Assembly: GCF_003003265.1 (NCBI RefSeq)
Contig: NZ_PVTL01000001.1
Location: 124,001-188,000, forward strand
DNA length: 64,000 nt
From: Glaciihabitans tibetensis
Lineage (GTDB): Bacteria; Actinomycetota; Actinomycetes; Actinomycetales; Microbacteriaceae
Reading direction: 5' to 3'
Shown here: piece after piece, positions 48,779 to 58,407 of the stretch
Numbering within the stretch: position 1 is the stretch's first letter
Layout of the letters: each line of letters starts with the position of its first letter
The notes under the pieces: generated by a model
What the model was told of the DNA's origin: nothing
Seen by the model: only the letters and a program-made list of their open reading frames with translations
The model's database searches: none
Program-made: the position numbers and the translations under genes

Positions 48779-48819
48779 GTGGGGCGACCACTCGCGACTC
48801 TGCGAGGTGGCCGACCCAC
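48779..48819. other. Hairpin with symmetric internal loop
   Basis: GTGGG pairs with CCCAC, then a symmetric GCGA/CCGA internal loop, then CCAC with GTGG and TCGC with GCGA around the loop GACTCT. Such ordered alternation of helices and an internal loop is unusual for random intergenic DNA. It begins six bases from the stop codon of the small gene at 48825. Confidence 0.55.
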
Positions 48820-48824
48820 AGTTT

Positions 48825-49055
48825 CTAGCGGGCCGAAGCGCGCACCATGTCGACGGCGTAGTCCCAGCTGAGCGACTGGCCGACTTCGACGGCATGGCTC
48901 AGTACATCTCCGTGGAGGGCAACGTACACGGCACCGACCTTGTGGATATAGCCGAGAGTGTCGTTGTTGCTCATGACCGCGTAAACGTCATCGGTGACGA
49001 GCGCAATCGATGAGTCAGTGCGCGGCGCGCGGGTGGAAGAGTGTAATACGGACAT
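48825..49055 (-). CDS. Small protein of unknown function (76 aa)
   Basis: From the ATG at 49055, preceded by GAAAGGACG, the protein reads MSVLHSSTRAPRTDSS, then IALVTDDVYAVMSNNDTLGYIHKVGAVYVALHGDVLSHAVEVGQS split over the domain, ending in VRASAR. Short beta strands dominate. Codon bias and ribosome site support it. No family is recognised. Its upstream region carries the palindrome GGGGGTACCCCC at 49110-49121. Confidence 0.7.
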   Translation of the reverse strand: MSVLHSSTRAPRTDSSIALVTDDVYAVMSNNDTLGYIHKVGAVYVALHGDVLSHAVEVGQSLSWDYAVDMVRASAR

Positions 49056-49109
49056 GGGTCTCGTCCTTTCAAACGAACCCCGGAGGACAACCGGGACGCC
49101 CCACCTTTG

Positions 49110-49121
49110 GGGGGTACCCCC
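49110..49121. promoter_or_regulatory. 12-bp perfect palindrome upstream of the small minus-strand gene
   Basis: GGGGGTACCCCC lies 55 bases before the ATG at 49055, in the expected promoter zone, and could be an operator. Between it and the gene only a ribosome site is visible. Confidence 0.4.
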
Positions 49122-49148
49122 ATTGAAGCACGGGCACCTTGAGCGACG

Positions 49149-49183
49149 AAAAATCGGCGTACCCCTTGACAGGAACGCCGATT
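49149..49183 (-). terminator. Rho-independent terminator of the tre operon
   Basis: On the minus strand AATCGGCGT pairs with ACGCCGATT (9 bp, 14-base loop) and is followed by TTTC, giving five T residues at the stem end. It lies about 50 bases beyond the treZ stop codon, the right place to end treX-treY-treZ transcription. Confidence 0.78.
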
Positions 49184-49232
49184 CACGCAGGTGTCGGATA
49201 AGAGCCGCGCCCTTGCCCATTTCATGCGGTGA

Positions 49233-51005
49233 TCAGGTGATTGAACCCTCCCGCTGCACGATCAGGGCAGAGTGCGGGGGCAGTGTGGCCTGTCCATCGA
49301 TGACGCGCGCCGAGGCATCCGTCATCACCAGCACGGTATTGCCCGTGGGCAGGGGGAGGGTCAGCGCCTCGTCCCCGAAATTGATCAGTGTCGAGAGCGA
49401 TCCGCGGTCGAGGCGGAACCAGCGTCGCTCGTCGCTGTAGGTCGCATCGAGCACCCCAAACTGCGGGTCAGTGAGCTCGGGCACGGCACGACGGAGGGCA
49501 CCGAGCTCACGGTAGAGGCTCAGGAGCCGGGCGTGGTCACCCTCGGTAGCCTCTGACCAGTCGAGTTTGGAGCGGTGGAACGAATCGGGATCCTGGGGGT
49601 CGGGCACCACATCGGGGTCCCAGCCCATCTTCTCGAATTCGGCGATGCGTCCCTCGGCCGTGGCCTTTCCCAACTCCGGTTCCGGATGGGAGGTGAAGAA
49701 CTGCCACGGTGTCGAGGCTCCCCACTCCTCGCCCATAAACAACATGGGTGTGAATGGTCCGGTCACGGTGAGCACGGCGGCGATCGCAAGCTGACCGTAG
49801 TCCAGGGAGGCGGTCAGACGGTCGCCGATCGCCCGGTTGCCGATCTGGTCGTGGTCCTGCGCGAAGGTCACCAGGCGCCAGGTCGGCACGGCGGGGTCGA
49901 TGGGATGCCCGTGCTCCCGCTCGCGGAAGGACGAGTAGCTGCCGTCGTGGTAGAACCCCTGCGTGGAAACCTTCGCGAGAGCCTCCAGGGAGGCGAAGTC
50001 GGCGTAGTACCCCGTTGTCTCTCCCGTCAGGGCGACGTGCACGCTGTGGTGGTAGTCGTCGCTCCACTGCGCGGTGAGCCCGTACCCACCGGCCTCGCGC
50101 GGCATGATCAGCTTGGGGTCGTTCAGGTCTGACTCGGCGATGAGCGTCAGTGGGCGACCGAGGTGGGCGCTCAGGGCGTCGGTCTCCTCGGCCATCTCCT
50201 GCAGGATGTGCTTGTCGTTTGTGTCGACCAGCGCGTGCACGGCGTCGAGGCGAAGGCCGTCGACGTGATAGTCGCGCATCCACATGGCGACATTGTCGAG
50301 GATGAACCGGCGCACCGCGGGCTCATCCAGGTTCACCGAGGAGCCCCACGTGTTCGCGTTGGCTTCGTGGAGATAGGGACCGAACATGGGGAGGTAGTTG
50401 CCGCTCGGACCCAGGTGGTTGTAGACGACGTCCTGCAGCACGGCGAGTCCGCGGGCATGGCACGCGTCAACAAAGCGCTGGTAGGCCGCGGGGCCGCCGT
50501 AGCCCTCGTGCACGGTGTACCACTGCACGCCGTCGTAGCCCCAGTTGTGCGTGCCGTTGAAGCCGTTGACCGGAAGCACCTCAACGAAGTCGACGCCGAG
50601 GTCGACGAGGTGGTCGAGCCGCTCAATCGCGGCATCGAGGGTGCCCTCGGGCGTGAACGTGCCGAGGTGCATCTCGTAGATCATTCCGCCGGCGAGCTGA
50701 CGTCCGGTCCAGGACGTATCGCTCCACTCGTGGGCGGCCGGATCGAACGCTTCACTCGGTTCATGAACACCGTGTGGCTGGCGCCGCGAGCGCGGGTCGG
50801 GGATGACCTGCTCCCCGCCATCGAGCACGAATCCGTAGGCCTCGCCCGCGGCCGGTGCATCTGGCGCGGTCCACCAGCCGGAGTCTCCGCTCACCATGGG
50901 CGTCGTTGCGTCGCCCACGCGGAGGTCAACCTGCGTGGCGGAGGGCGCCCACACGTGGATGCCAGTGTCAGTGCCTGAAGTGCTGAGATGCCGTGCCACG
51001 CTCAT
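49233..51005 (-). CDS. treZ: Malto-oligosyltrehalose trehalohydrolase
   Basis: 590 residues. It has an N-terminal beta domain ([18 protein letters not shown]) and a GH13 barrel with [17 protein letters not shown], [25 protein letters not shown] (catalytic Asp), [11 protein letters not shown] (acid/base Glu) and [12 protein letters not shown] (stabilising Asp). These are the TreZ motifs. It releases trehalose from maltooligosyltrehalose made by TreY. The start overlaps the treY stop by four bases, so the operon is coupled. Length matches the family. Confidence 0.96.
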   Translation of the reverse strand: MSVARHLSTSGTDTGIHVWAPSATQVDLRVGDATTPMVSGDSGWWTAPDAPAAGEAYGFVLDGGEQVIPDPRSRRQPHGVHEPSEAFDPAAHEWSDTSWTGRQLAGGMIYEMHLGTFTPEGTLDAAIERLDHLVDLGVDFVEVLPVNGFNGTHNWGYDGVQWYTVHEGYGGPAAYQRFVDACHARGLAVLQDVVYNHLGPSGNYLPMFGPYLHEANANTWGSSVNLDEPAVRRFILDNVAMWMRDYHVDGLRLDAVHALVDTNDKHILQEMAEETDALSAHLGRPLTLIAESDLNDPKLIMPREAGGYGLTAQWSDDYHHSVHVALTGETTGYYADFASLEALAKVSTQGFYHDGSYSSFREREHGHPIDPAVPTWRLVTFAQDHDQIGNRAIGDRLTASLDYGQLAIAAVLTVTGPFTPMLFMGEEWGASTPWQFFTSHPEPELGKATAEGRIAEFEKMGWDPDVVPDPQDPDSFHRSKLDWSEATEGDHARLLSLYRELGALRRAVPELTDPQFGVLDATYSDERRWFRLDRGSLSTLINFGDEALTLPLPTGNTVLVMTDASARVIDGQATLPPHSALIVQREGSIT

Positions 51006-53326
51006 GAATTCTCCGATGATGAGGGTGCGGGCGCGAGGAGCGCCACGGGATAATCGGCGAGCAGGTCGGCGAGAGGAAGGTTGCCCCCGTCGAACGCACG
51101 CCCGGAAATCGTGTCGATGACGCGTCTGTTGGGCAGCATCACTGACGTGTCGCCCCAGCCACCCCGTTTTTCGAGTCCGAGCGGGAAGCGTGTGCCGATG
51201 GTCACGGCACCGCCGCGGTCGAAGGCGATCGCGTGCGTCGCGGCGGATCCGAGCACCGGGATTTCCGCGTATCGGGTGAACAGCTCCGGGTGATCGCGGC
51301 GCAGCCGCAAAGCCGTCGTCGTCACCAGCAGCTTCGCCGCTCCGGTGGAGTCGATCGGAGGATGTGCGCCGGCATCGATCTCCGCGAGGATTTGGCGTCG
51401 CACCACAAAGTCGACAGCTCGGCGGTTGTCGGGATCCACCAGGCTCGTTTCCCAGAGTTCACTGCCCTGGTACACATCGGGCACTCCGGGAGCCGTCAAC
51501 TGGATGAGCTTCGCGGTGAGCGAGTTCGACCAGCCGGCGGGTGCGGCGACGGCGAGGAACTCCTCCACGATGCGCACGACGTCGGTGTCATCGAACGCCG
51601 AGTCGACCAGCGCGTGCATGCTCTTTTCGAACGCCTCGTTGGGAGCGGTCCAGGCGGTCGAGTTTCCCGCCTCGCGTGCGGCCTTCTCGGCGTAGGCGTG
51701 CAGCCGCTCGCGGGACGCCGGCCAGGACCCGACAATCGACTCCCACAGGAGGTTCTCCAGCGGTCCGTCGTCGAGCGGAGCGCGGGCGTGCAGCGCCGCG
51801 AGGGTGGTGTCCCACAGCTCTGGCACTTCGGACAGAACATTGATGCGCGCCCGCGTGTCCTCTCCACGTTTGGTGTCGTGGGTGGACAGCGTGGTGAGAG
51901 ACGCAGGGAAACTGGCCTGCCGCACGACCTGGCGGCGGTGGAACTCCGCAGCGTCGATCGAGAACTCCGCGGGGTCTGCCCCAACCTCCGTGAGAGACGA
52001 GAGGCGGTTGTACCGGTAAAACGCGGTGTCTTCGACCCCCTTGGCCATCACCATTCCGGAGGTCTGCTGGAATCGGATGGCAATCGGCTCATTCGGGTCT
52101 GCGAGCAGGGGAACGAGCGCCTCCACCGCGTGGGCGAGTTCGGGCCGGTGCTTGATCGCCAGTTCCGCCGCGGCGGTGAGGTGCTCGCGCCCAACGGGCA
52201 GGTACGACCGGTACACGGGGAAGCACGCCAGGAGCTCGGCGATCGCATCATCCGCCCGCTCAATGGGAACGGGAAGCAGCCGCTCCAGCCGCAACACCTC
52301 GGAACGCAGGATGGTGTCTGCGATGCCGCGCTTGGTGCCGTGGATGAGAGTGTGCCAATCGAGCGGCTGCGCCCGTCCACGAAGGCGGGTGTCGAGCGCG
52401 TCGAGCGCGTCACGTCCGGCCGGGTCGACGAGCACCCGGTCGATGTCTGCGAGCGCGTCGTAGCCGGTGGTACCGGCCGTCGCCCAGAATGTCGGGAGTT
52501 GCTCGTCGCCTTCCAGGATCTTCTCGACCCAGACCTCGGTTCCGCCGCTGGCTGCCGCGAGTGTGTCGAGGTAGCCGCCCGGGTCGGCGAGTCCGTCTGG
52601 GTGGTCGACGCGCAGACCGTCGGCGAGACCGTTCCGCACCCAGCGGAGAATCTCGGCGTGCGACTCCTCAAACACCCACGGAACCTCGACGCGGATGCCG
52701 GCGAGGGTGTTGACCGCGAAGAACCGGCGGTAGTTCAGCTCGGCGTCAGCGCGACGCCAGTTCATCAGCTCGTAGTTCTGTTTCGCGAGGACCTCGGTGA
52801 TGTCGGATGACGCGTCCGCGGTGCCCGGAGCAAGCGGGAAACGGTTCTCGAAGTAGTGCAGCTCGCCGTTCTCGATGGTGAACTCGCCAGCCTCGAGCGA
52901 CTCCTCGAGGGTGCCGCCCAGCACGGGAATCCGCACCTTGCCCTGGCCGAACTCCCAATCGACGTCGAACGCCTCCGCGTAGCGGGACGCGCGGCCGTGG
53001 GTGAGCAGATCCCACCACCAGCCGTTCTCGTGCGGCACCGCGACGCCCATGTGGTTCGGCACGATGTCGATGAGCACGCGCAGGTCGTGTTGATGAGCCG
53101 CGGCGGACAGGGCGTCGAGGCCCGCAGCTCCGCCGCGGACCGGATCAACGAGCGAGTGGTCGACCACGTCGTAGCCGTGGTCAGAGCCAGCCGTGGCCTT
53201 GAGCAGGGGAGAGAGGTAGACCCAGTCCGCACCGAGGTCGCGTACGTAGGCGGCCACCTCCGCGGCAGAGTCGAGATCGAAGCTCTCCCGAATCTGGAGC
53301 CGGTAGGTAGAGATGGGGACGGTCAC
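51002..53326 (-). CDS. treY: Malto-oligosyltrehalose synthase
   Basis: 774 residues. [12 protein letters not shown] at the start, then [35 protein letters not shown] (catalytic Asp), [13 protein letters not shown] (Glu), and [16 protein letters not shown] are the GH13 TreY motifs. [21 protein letters not shown] also belongs. The enzyme converts the reducing end of maltodextrin to a trehalose unit. Slightly shorter than some homologues but every catalytic segment is present. It lies two bases after treX. Confidence 0.96.
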   Translation of the reverse strand: MTVPISTYRLQIRESFDLDSAAEVAAYVRDLGADWVYLSPLLKATAGSDHGYDVVDHSLVDPVRGGAAGLDALSAAAHQHDLRVLIDIVPNHMGVAVPHENGWWWDLLTHGRASRYAEAFDVDWEFGQGKVRIPVLGGTLEESLEAGEFTIENGELHYFENRFPLAPGTADASSDITEVLAKQNYELMNWRRADAELNYRRFFAVNTLAGIRVEVPWVFEESHAEILRWVRNGLADGLRVDHPDGLADPGGYLDTLAAASGGTEVWVEKILEGDEQLPTFWATAGTTGYDALADIDRVLVDPAGRDALDALDTRLRGRAQPLDWHTLIHGTKRGIADTILRSEVLRLERLLPVPIERADDAIAELLACFPVYRSYLPVGREHLTAAAELAIKHRPELAHAVEALVPLLADPNEPIAIRFQQTSGMVMAKGVEDTAFYRYNRLSSLTEVGADPAEFSIDAAEFHRRQVVRQASFPASLTTLSTHDTKRGEDTRARINVLSEVPELWDTTLAALHARAPLDDGPLENLLWESIVGSWPASRERLHAYAEKAAREAGNSTAWTAPNEAFEKSMHALVDSAFDDTDVVRIVEEFLAVAAPAGWSNSLTAKLIQLTAPGVPDVYQGSELWETSLVDPDNRRAVDFVVRRQILAEIDAGAHPPIDSTGAAKLLVTTTALRLRRDHPELFTRYAEIPVLGSAATHAIAFDRGGAVTIGTRFPLGLEKRGGWGDTSVMLPNRRVIDTISGRAFDGGNLPLADLLADYPVALLAPAPSSSENS

Positions 53327-53328
53327 GG

Positions 53329-55530
53329 TTATACCTCCGGGCGGGCGGAAGGAAGGTCGTCGGCCGTGGATCCCACGAGCACGGCGAGCGACGCGGCGAC
53401 CGAGTGATCGGGTTCCACCTCGGGTTCGACGTGGGCCCGCAGCACGATCAACGACTTGCTCTCGACGGTGACTGCCGATCCTGCCGTGCGCGGCTCAGAA
53501 TCCGCACTGACACCAGCGGTGTCGACGACAACTTCCCAGACGGGCGAATATTCCTCGATGGGGAGAACGAAGTCAACGGACTCGTCGTGCGCGTTGAACA
53601 ACACAATGAAGTGACGATCGATGATGCGCTCACCGCGCGGGTCGCGTCCGCCGATGCCCTCACCGTTCAGGAAAACGCCGATGGCGCGGCCGAAGCCGGA
53701 GCCCCAGTCCTCCGGAGCCATCGCGCTGCCGTCGGGCTGCAGCCACACGATGTCCGGCAGTGGTTCGCCTTCGGAGCGGCGTACGGGGCGCCCGTCGAAG
53801 AACCGGCTGCGTCGGAAGGTCGGGTGTTCCTTGCGGAGTCGGGCGAGGGCCGCCGTGAACTCGATCAACGGGCCATCCGCATGGTCCCAATGCACCCAGC
53901 TGATCTCGGAGTCCTGCGCGTACGTGTTGTTGTTGCCCAGTTGGGTTCGCCCGAGCTCGTCGCCGTGCAGGATCATCGGCACACCCTGTGACAGCAGCAT
54001 GGTGGCAAGGAAGTTGCGCTGCTGACGCGCGCGGAGGATCAGCACCGCCGGGTCGTCCGTCGGGCCCTCGACGCCGAAGTTGTACGAACGGTTGTGCGAT
54101 TCGCCGTCGTTGTTGCCCTCGCCGTTGGCGTCGTTGTGCTTCTCGTTATATGACACGAGGTCGGCAATCGTGAAGCCGTCGTGGGCCGTGACGAAGTTGA
54201 TGGATGCCGCGGGGCGACGTCCCGAGTGCTCGTACAGGTCCGCGGACCCGGTGATGCGGGAGGCAAACTCACCGAGGGTCGACGGCTCACCGCGCCAGAA
54301 GTCGCGCACGGTGTCGCGGTACTTCCCGTTCCACTCGGTCCACTGCGGGGGAAAGTTGCCGACCTGGTAGCCGCCGGGCCCGATGTCCCACGGTTCAGCG
54401 ATGAGCTTCACCTGCGAGACCACCGGGTCCTGCTGCACCAGCTCGAAGAACGTGGACAACTTGTCCACGTCGTAGAACTCGCGGGCCAGGGTGGAGGCGA
54501 GGTCGAAGCGGAAACCGTCGACGTGCATCTCGGTCACCCAGTAGCGCAGGGAGTCCATAATCAGCTGGAGCGAGTGCGGGTGTCCCACATTGAGTGAGTT
54601 GCCCGTTCCCGTGTAGTCCATGTAGAACTGCTTCTCGTCGTCCATCAGGCGGTAGTAAGCAGAGTTGTCGATGCCGCGGAACGACAGCGTGGGGCCGAGG
54701 TGGTTTCCCTCCGCGGTGTGGTTGTAGACCACGTCGAGGATGACCTCGATGCCGGCGGTGTGCAGCGCGCGCACCATCGCTTTGAATTCCTGCACCTGCT
54801 GGCCGAGCTGGCCGCCCGAGGCGTAGTGATTGTGGGGCGCGAAGAAGCCGATGGTGTTGTAACCCCAGTAGTTCGACAGGCCCTGGTCCTGCAGGGTGCT
54901 GTCGTTGACGAACTGGTGCACCGGCATCAGCTCGATGGCGGTGACGCCCAGCTTCTGCAAGTGTTCGATGATCAGCGGGTGCGCGATCGCGCTGTAGGTG
55001 CCCCGGATCTCCTCGGGGATGCCCGGATGCAGCTGGGTCAGACCCTTCACGTGCGCCTCGTAGATCACGCTCTCGGCGTAGGGAATCCGCGGCAGGCGGT
55101 CGCCGGCCCAGTCGAAGAACGGGTTGACGACAACGCCCAGCATCATGTGCGAGGCGGAGTCCTCGTCGTTGCGCGAGTCGGGGTCACCGAAGTTGTACGA
55201 GAAGAGCGACTGGTCCCAGTCGATTTCGCCCGCGGTTGCCTTGGCGTAGGGATCGAGAAGAAGCTTGTTCGCGTTGTTGCGGGTTCCCTTGGCCGGGTCG
55301 TACTCGCCGTGAACGCGGTAGCCGTAGCGTTGGCCCGGCTGAATCTGGGGGAGGTAGGCGTGCCAGACGTAGGCGTCGACCTCGATGATCTCGACTCGGG
55401 TCTCAACGCCGTCGTCGTCGAACAAACACAGTTCTACACGCTCTGCTGCTTCACTGAAGATTGCGAAGTTGGTGCCGTTTCCATCGAATGTCGCGCCCAA
55501 GGGGTACGCGGATCCTGGCCAGGTGTGCAT
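53329..55530 (-). CDS. treX: Glycogen debranching enzyme (TreX/GlgX)
   Basis: 733 residues with ribosome site AAAGGA. An N-terminal CBM48 domain (SAYPLGATFDGNGTNFAIFSEAAERVELCLFDD) precedes a GH13 isoamylase-type barrel: DVVYNHTAEGNHLGP, GFRFDLASTLARE (catalytic Asp), IAEPWDIGPGGYQVG (Glu) and FVTAHDGFTIADLVSY (stabilising Asp). It removes alpha-1,6 branches to feed TreY and TreZ, so this is the first gene of the glycogen-to-trehalose operon. Confidence 0.96.
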   Translation of the reverse strand: MHTWPGSAYPLGATFDGNGTNFAIFSEAAERVELCLFDDDGVETRVEIIEVDAYVWHAYLPQIQPGQRYGYRVHGEYDPAKGTRNNANKLLLDPYAKATAGEIDWDQSLFSYNFGDPDSRNDEDSASHMMLGVVVNPFFDWAGDRLPRIPYAESVIYEAHVKGLTQLHPGIPEEIRGTYSAIAHPLIIEHLQKLGVTAIELMPVHQFVNDSTLQDQGLSNYWGYNTIGFFAPHNHYASGGQLGQQVQEFKAMVRALHTAGIEVILDVVYNHTAEGNHLGPTLSFRGIDNSAYYRLMDDEKQFYMDYTGTGNSLNVGHPHSLQLIMDSLRYWVTEMHVDGFRFDLASTLAREFYDVDKLSTFFELVQQDPVVSQVKLIAEPWDIGPGGYQVGNFPPQWTEWNGKYRDTVRDFWRGEPSTLGEFASRITGSADLYEHSGRRPAASINFVTAHDGFTIADLVSYNEKHNDANGEGNNDGESHNRSYNFGVEGPTDDPAVLILRARQQRNFLATMLLSQGVPMILHGDELGRTQLGNNNTYAQDSEISWVHWDHADGPLIEFTAALARLRKEHPTFRRSRFFDGRPVRRSEGEPLPDIVWLQPDGSAMAPEDWGSGFGRAIGVFLNGEGIGGRDPRGERIIDRHFIVLFNAHDESVDFVLPIEEYSPVWEVVVDTAGVSADSEPRTAGSAVTVESKSLIVLRAHVEPEVEPDHSVAASLAVLVGSTADDLPSARPEV

Positions 55531-55606
55531 GGGGTCCTTTCATTGACCGTGGTTCCACCGTACCGTGACCTCCCTGAGGGCGAAGCGAGCGCCCTAGGGT
55601 GGCTTC

Positions 55607-56200
55607 ATGAACACGGTCGTGGCAAAGAGATACGTCGCACTCCTGCGAGGTATCAACGTGGGTGGTGCTAAACGTATCGCGATGGCCGACCTGCGTGCGG
55701 TATTCGAATCGCTCGGGTTTGTCAGGGTGCGGACCCTCCTGCAGAGCGGAAACGTTGTGTTCGACGTGCCCGAAAACGCGGGTCACGACGTGGACGAGGC
55801 GTTCGTGCGCACCCTCGAAACCACCCTCGAAACCACCCTCGAATCTGCCATCGAATCGGCCACGGGAGTGCACTCCAGCACGATCGTGTTCTCGGCCGCG
55901 AGATTCCGGCACATAGTGCGAGACAACCCCTTCGCGGATGCCGCAGATCCCTCCCGCATGCTCATCACTTTCTGCGGGTCGCCGCCGGAGAGGCCGGAGA
56001 GGATTGCGCAAGCACGCCCCACCGACGAGGAGCTTGCGCCGGAAAAGATCGTGGTCGGCACGGACGCGATCTACCAGTGGCTCCCTGATGGCGTGCTCAA
56101 AACCAAACTTCCTGCGAAGTACACCGAGCGAGTGGCCCCGCGATGCACCGCACGCAACCTGCGTACGGTTGGCAAGATCTTGCAGCTGCTTGAGGAGTGA
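55607..56200 (+). CDS. DUF1697 domain protein
   Basis: 197 residues. YVALLRGINVGGAKRIAMADLRAVFESLGF, RTLLQSGNVVF, ARFRHIVRDNPF, and the terminal ARNLRTVGKILQLL are the DUF1697 signature. TAGGGT at 55595-55600 lies six bases before the ATG, hence leaderless. The central part contains a 12-bp repeat coding for ETTL units. Function unknown. Confidence 0.9.
   Translation: MNTVVAKRYVALLRGINVGGAKRIAMADLRAVFESLGFVRVRTLLQSGNVVFDVPENAGHDVDEAFVRTLETTLETTLESAIESATGVHSSTIVFSAARFRHIVRDNPFADAADPSRMLITFCGSPPERPERIAQARPTDEELAPEKIVVGTDAIYQWLPDGVLKTKLPAKYTERVAPRCTARNLRTVGKILQLLEE
55811..55846. repeat. 12-bp in-frame tandem repeat in the DUF1697 gene
   Basis: ACCCTCGAAACC occurs twice (55811-55822, 55823-55834) and is followed by the variant ACCCTCGAATCT. 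The region encodes LETTLETTLES in a surface helix of the protein. Confidence 0.88.
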
Positions 56201-56216
56201 CGCGTAGCCTGAATCT

Positions 56217-56675
56217 ATGACCTCGACACCCACCCCTGCCCTCGCGCCAGCACCGATCGTCGACAACCCCGAGCCGTGGGTCTCGAGACAGATCATCCAA
56301 TATGTGGAGACGGATGGCGCGAAGCCGGTGTTTCGCGGCGGCGCACCTCTGCTACTCCTTACTACCCGCGGGCGAAGCTCGGGGCAGTGGCGCCGTACCT
56401 GCCTCATCTATGGGCCAGACGCGGGACGGTTCATCGTCGTCGCGTCGCTGGGCGGGGCTCCGAAACATCCCGTCTGGTACCTCAACCTCCGGGCGCACGA
56501 CCGAGTCTGGGTGCAGGTCGGCGCGGAGACCTTTTGGGTCGTGGCACGGGACGCCACAGCGGAGGAGAAGCCGGCGCTGTGGGACAAGATGGTCGCGATC
56601 TACTCGGACTACGCCAACTACCAGAAGAAGACCGACCGGGAGATCCCCGTCGTGATCCTTGAGCGCGAGCAGTAG
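56217..56675 (+). CDS. F420-linked deazaflavin-dependent nitroreductase family protein
   Basis: 152 residues. PLLLLTTRGRSSGQWRRTCLIYG, FIVVASLGGAPKHPVWYLNLRAHDRVWVQVG is the DDN/FDR split-barrel pattern that binds F420. TAGCCT (56205-56210) stands six bases before the ATG, so it is leaderless. Members reduce quinones, nitroimidazoles and other electrophiles. It converges with a second F420 enzyme, consistent with an F420-using host. Confidence 0.88.
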   Translation: MTSTPTPALAPAPIVDNPEPWVSRQIIQYVETDGAKPVFRGGAPLLLLTTRGRSSGQWRRTCLIYGPDAGRFIVVASLGGAPKHPVWYLNLRAHDRVWVQVGAETFWVVARDATAEEKPALWDKMVAIYSDYANYQKKTDREIPVVILEREQ

Positions 56676-56687
56676 CGCGCGCGGAAA

Positions 56688-57614
56688 CTACTGCAGGCGC
56701 GGCACGACCTCGCGGGCCAGGAAGTCAAGGTGGTCCAGGTCGGACAGGTCCATGATCTGAAAGTAAACGCGGCTGATTCCGAGGTCAGCCATCTCGCCAA
56801 TGCGGTCCACGACCTCATCTGTGGTTCCGGCGAAACCCCCCGAACGCAGCGACGCGAGGTCCTGGCCGATGGCACCGGCGCGGCGCGCGGCCTCTGGCTC
56901 GGTCGCCCCGGCGGCGGTGGTGCCGGCGATCGAGAGGATCAGGTCGGACGGATCACGATCGATGGCCGCACAGGCCTCGCGCACCCGTTCAAGGCGAGCC
57001 GGAATCTCCGGCGCATCCCCCACGAATCCGGCGTTGTATTCTGTGGCGAAGCGCGCGGCCAGCGCCGGGGTCTTTCGGGGCCCGCCGCCGCCGACGATGA
57101 TCGGCACGGTCGACTGTGTGGGCTTCGGCAGCGCAGGGGAGTTGGCTAGCTGGTAGTGCTCGCCCGCGAACGAGTAGGTCTCGCCGACCGGTGTGGACCA
57201 GAGACCGGTGACAATCTCGAGCTGCTCCTCCAGCAAACCGAAACGCTTGGCGGGGAACGGTATGCCGTAGGCCTCGTGCTCCCGCTGGTACCAGCCGGTG
57301 CCCAGGCCCAGCTCAGCTCGCCCACCCGACATCTGGTCGACCTGTGCCACCTGGATGGCGAGAATCCCCGGGTGCCGGTAGGTCACCGACGAAACGAGCG
57401 TGCCCAGTTTGATGCGGCTGGTGTCGCGAGCAAGGCCCGCAAGCGACGTCCAGGCGTCGGTCGGCCCTGGCATCCCGTCTCCATCGCCCATCACGAGATA
57501 GTGGTCGCTACGGAAGAAGGCATCGAAACCGAGTTGCTCGGTCGCGCGGGCTACCGCAAGGAGATCGTCGTAACTGGCGCCCTGCTGGGGCTCGGTGAAG
57601 ATGCGAAAGTCCAT
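56688..57614 (-). CDS. F420-dependent LLM class oxidoreductase (TIGR03560-like)
   Basis: 308 residues from the ATG at 57614. The luciferase-like barrel carries MDFRIFTEPQQGASYDDLLAVARATEQLGFDAFFRSDHY, GTLVSSVTYRHPGILA and AELGLGTGWYQREHEAYG. Length and motifs fit the F420-dependent group. TATGGT lies six bases before the ATG (57626-57621), so it is leaderless, and this -10 overlaps the promoter of the thi operon on the other strand. Substrate unknown. Confidence 0.9.
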   Translation of the reverse strand: MDFRIFTEPQQGASYDDLLAVARATEQLGFDAFFRSDHYLVMGDGDGMPGPTDAWTSLAGLARDTSRIKLGTLVSSVTYRHPGILAIQVAQVDQMSGGRAELGLGTGWYQREHEAYGIPFPAKRFGLLEEQLEIVTGLWSTPVGETYSFAGEHYQLANSPALPKPTQSTVPIIVGGGGPRKTPALAARFATEYNAGFVGDAPEIPARLERVREACAAIDRDPSDLILSIAGTTAAGATEPEAARRAGAIGQDLASLRSGGFAGTTDEVVDRIGEMADLGISRVYFQIMDLSDLDHLDFLAREVVPRLQ

Positions 57615-57620
57615 GCAACC

Positions 57621-57630
57621 ACCATAGACT
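57621..57630. promoter_or_regulatory. Overlapping divergent -10 boxes
   Basis: On the minus strand TATGGT (57626-57621) serves the LLM oxidoreductase. On the plus strand TAGACT (57625-57630) is placed to start the TPP-riboswitch transcript. They share two bases, so the two promoters probably compete or are coordinated. Confidence 0.55.
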
Positions 57631-57635
57631 TGAGG

Positions 57636-57727
57636 TGAACACGGGAGTCCGGTGAGCCGGGCTGAGAGGAAGCTTCTCCAAGCTTCGACCGTCGAACCTG
57701 ATCTGGATAATGCCAGCGCAGGGAGGC
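57636..57727 (+). ncRNA. TPP riboswitch (thi-box)
   Basis: The leader contains CTGAGA at 57662-57667 and the sequence around 57698-57726 with ATCTGGATAATGCCAGCG and GGGAGG, the hallmark core of thiamine-pyrophosphate riboswitches. It ends about 45 bases before ykoE, and GAAAGG serves as ribosome site. Thiamine pyrophosphate should turn the operon off. Confidence 0.95.
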
Positions 57728-57769
57728 AATCTCTTATAACCCGTGCCATTTCATTCTGAAAGGCACGTC

Positions 57770-58402
57770 ATGAACACCAGCACCCTTTCCTCTGCACCCC
57801 GCACATCGCTGCGCTCACGGTTGTCCGCACGCTGGCGGGTCGTTGACATCGTTGTTGCCAGCGTCATCGGCGTCGCCAGCGGCCTGATCTTCGTCGTGTG
57901 GAACGTACTGTCTAACCCGGTGACCGAACCGTTGCGGTTGCTGTTGCCCGGCCTGCAGGCCGTTGGCGGCGGGTTCTGGCTATTTGCCGGCGTGCTCACC
58001 GCGCTCATCGTGCGCAAACCGGGCGCGGCCATCTACGGCGAGGTAGTCGCTGCTGCCGTCTCCGCGTTGGTCGGCAACACCTGGGGGTGGTGGACTCTCG
58101 TCAGCGGCCTCACCCAGGGCATCGGTGCGGAGATCATCTTCCTCGCATTCCTCTACGCCAACTGGCGCGCGTACGTCGCGGTGCTCGCGGGAGCGGGCGC
58201 CGGACTTGCGATGGCGCTGACCGACCTGACCTTCTGGTACCCGGGTTCCGGTGCCCTGTTTGTCAGCGTGTACACCGCTTCCGCCATCGTCGGAGGCGCG
58301 CTCATCGCGGGCCTGCTGTCGTGGCTCGCGGCGCGCGGGATCGCCCGCACGGGCGCACTCAACAGATTCGCCTCGGGGCGCGAGAACGCCGCTCGGATCT
58401 GA
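57770..58402 (+). CDS. ykoE: ECF transporter S component YkoE (thiamine precursor uptake)
   Basis: 210 residues with about six membrane helices: VDIVVASVIGVASGLIFVVWN, GGFWLFAGVLTALIVRKPGAAIYGEVVAA, and GIGAEIIFLAFLYANWR. These fit YkoE, the substrate-binding membrane subunit thought to take up hydroxymethylpyrimidine or thiamine-related compounds. Directly under a TPP riboswitch and followed by its ATPase and coupling subunits. Short gap of 5 bases to ykoD. Confidence 0.93.
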   Translation: MNTSTLSSAPRTSLRSRLSARWRVVDIVVASVIGVASGLIFVVWNVLSNPVTEPLRLLLPGLQAVGGGFWLFAGVLTALIVRKPGAAIYGEVVAAAVSALVGNTWGWWTLVSGLTQGIGAEIIFLAFLYANWRAYVAVLAGAGAGLAMALTDLTFWYPGSGALFVSVYTASAIVGGALIAGLLSWLAARGIARTGALNRFASGRENAARI

Positions 58403-58407
58403 ATCGC

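Larger units (their letters stand above)
48375..48824. other. 450-bp intergenic region without a credible gene, strongly structured
   Basis: Open frames here have poor codon usage and no recognisable family. The left third looks plain. The right part (48641-48819) holds three good hairpins described separately. The region lies between two minus-strand small genes and would form the 3' region of the one at 48825-49055 and the upstream region of the one at 48045-48374. A non-coding RNA or a structured untranslated region is possible. Confidence 0.7.

Noticed and set aside
48325..48819. Minus-strand frame of 164 codons in the 450-bp gap
   Set aside because: Poor codon bias, overlaps the N terminus of the DUF7882 gene, and covers the hairpin region.
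51233..52810. Long plus-strand frame opposite treY
   Set aside because: Antisense shadow of a complete treY gene with all catalytic motifs.
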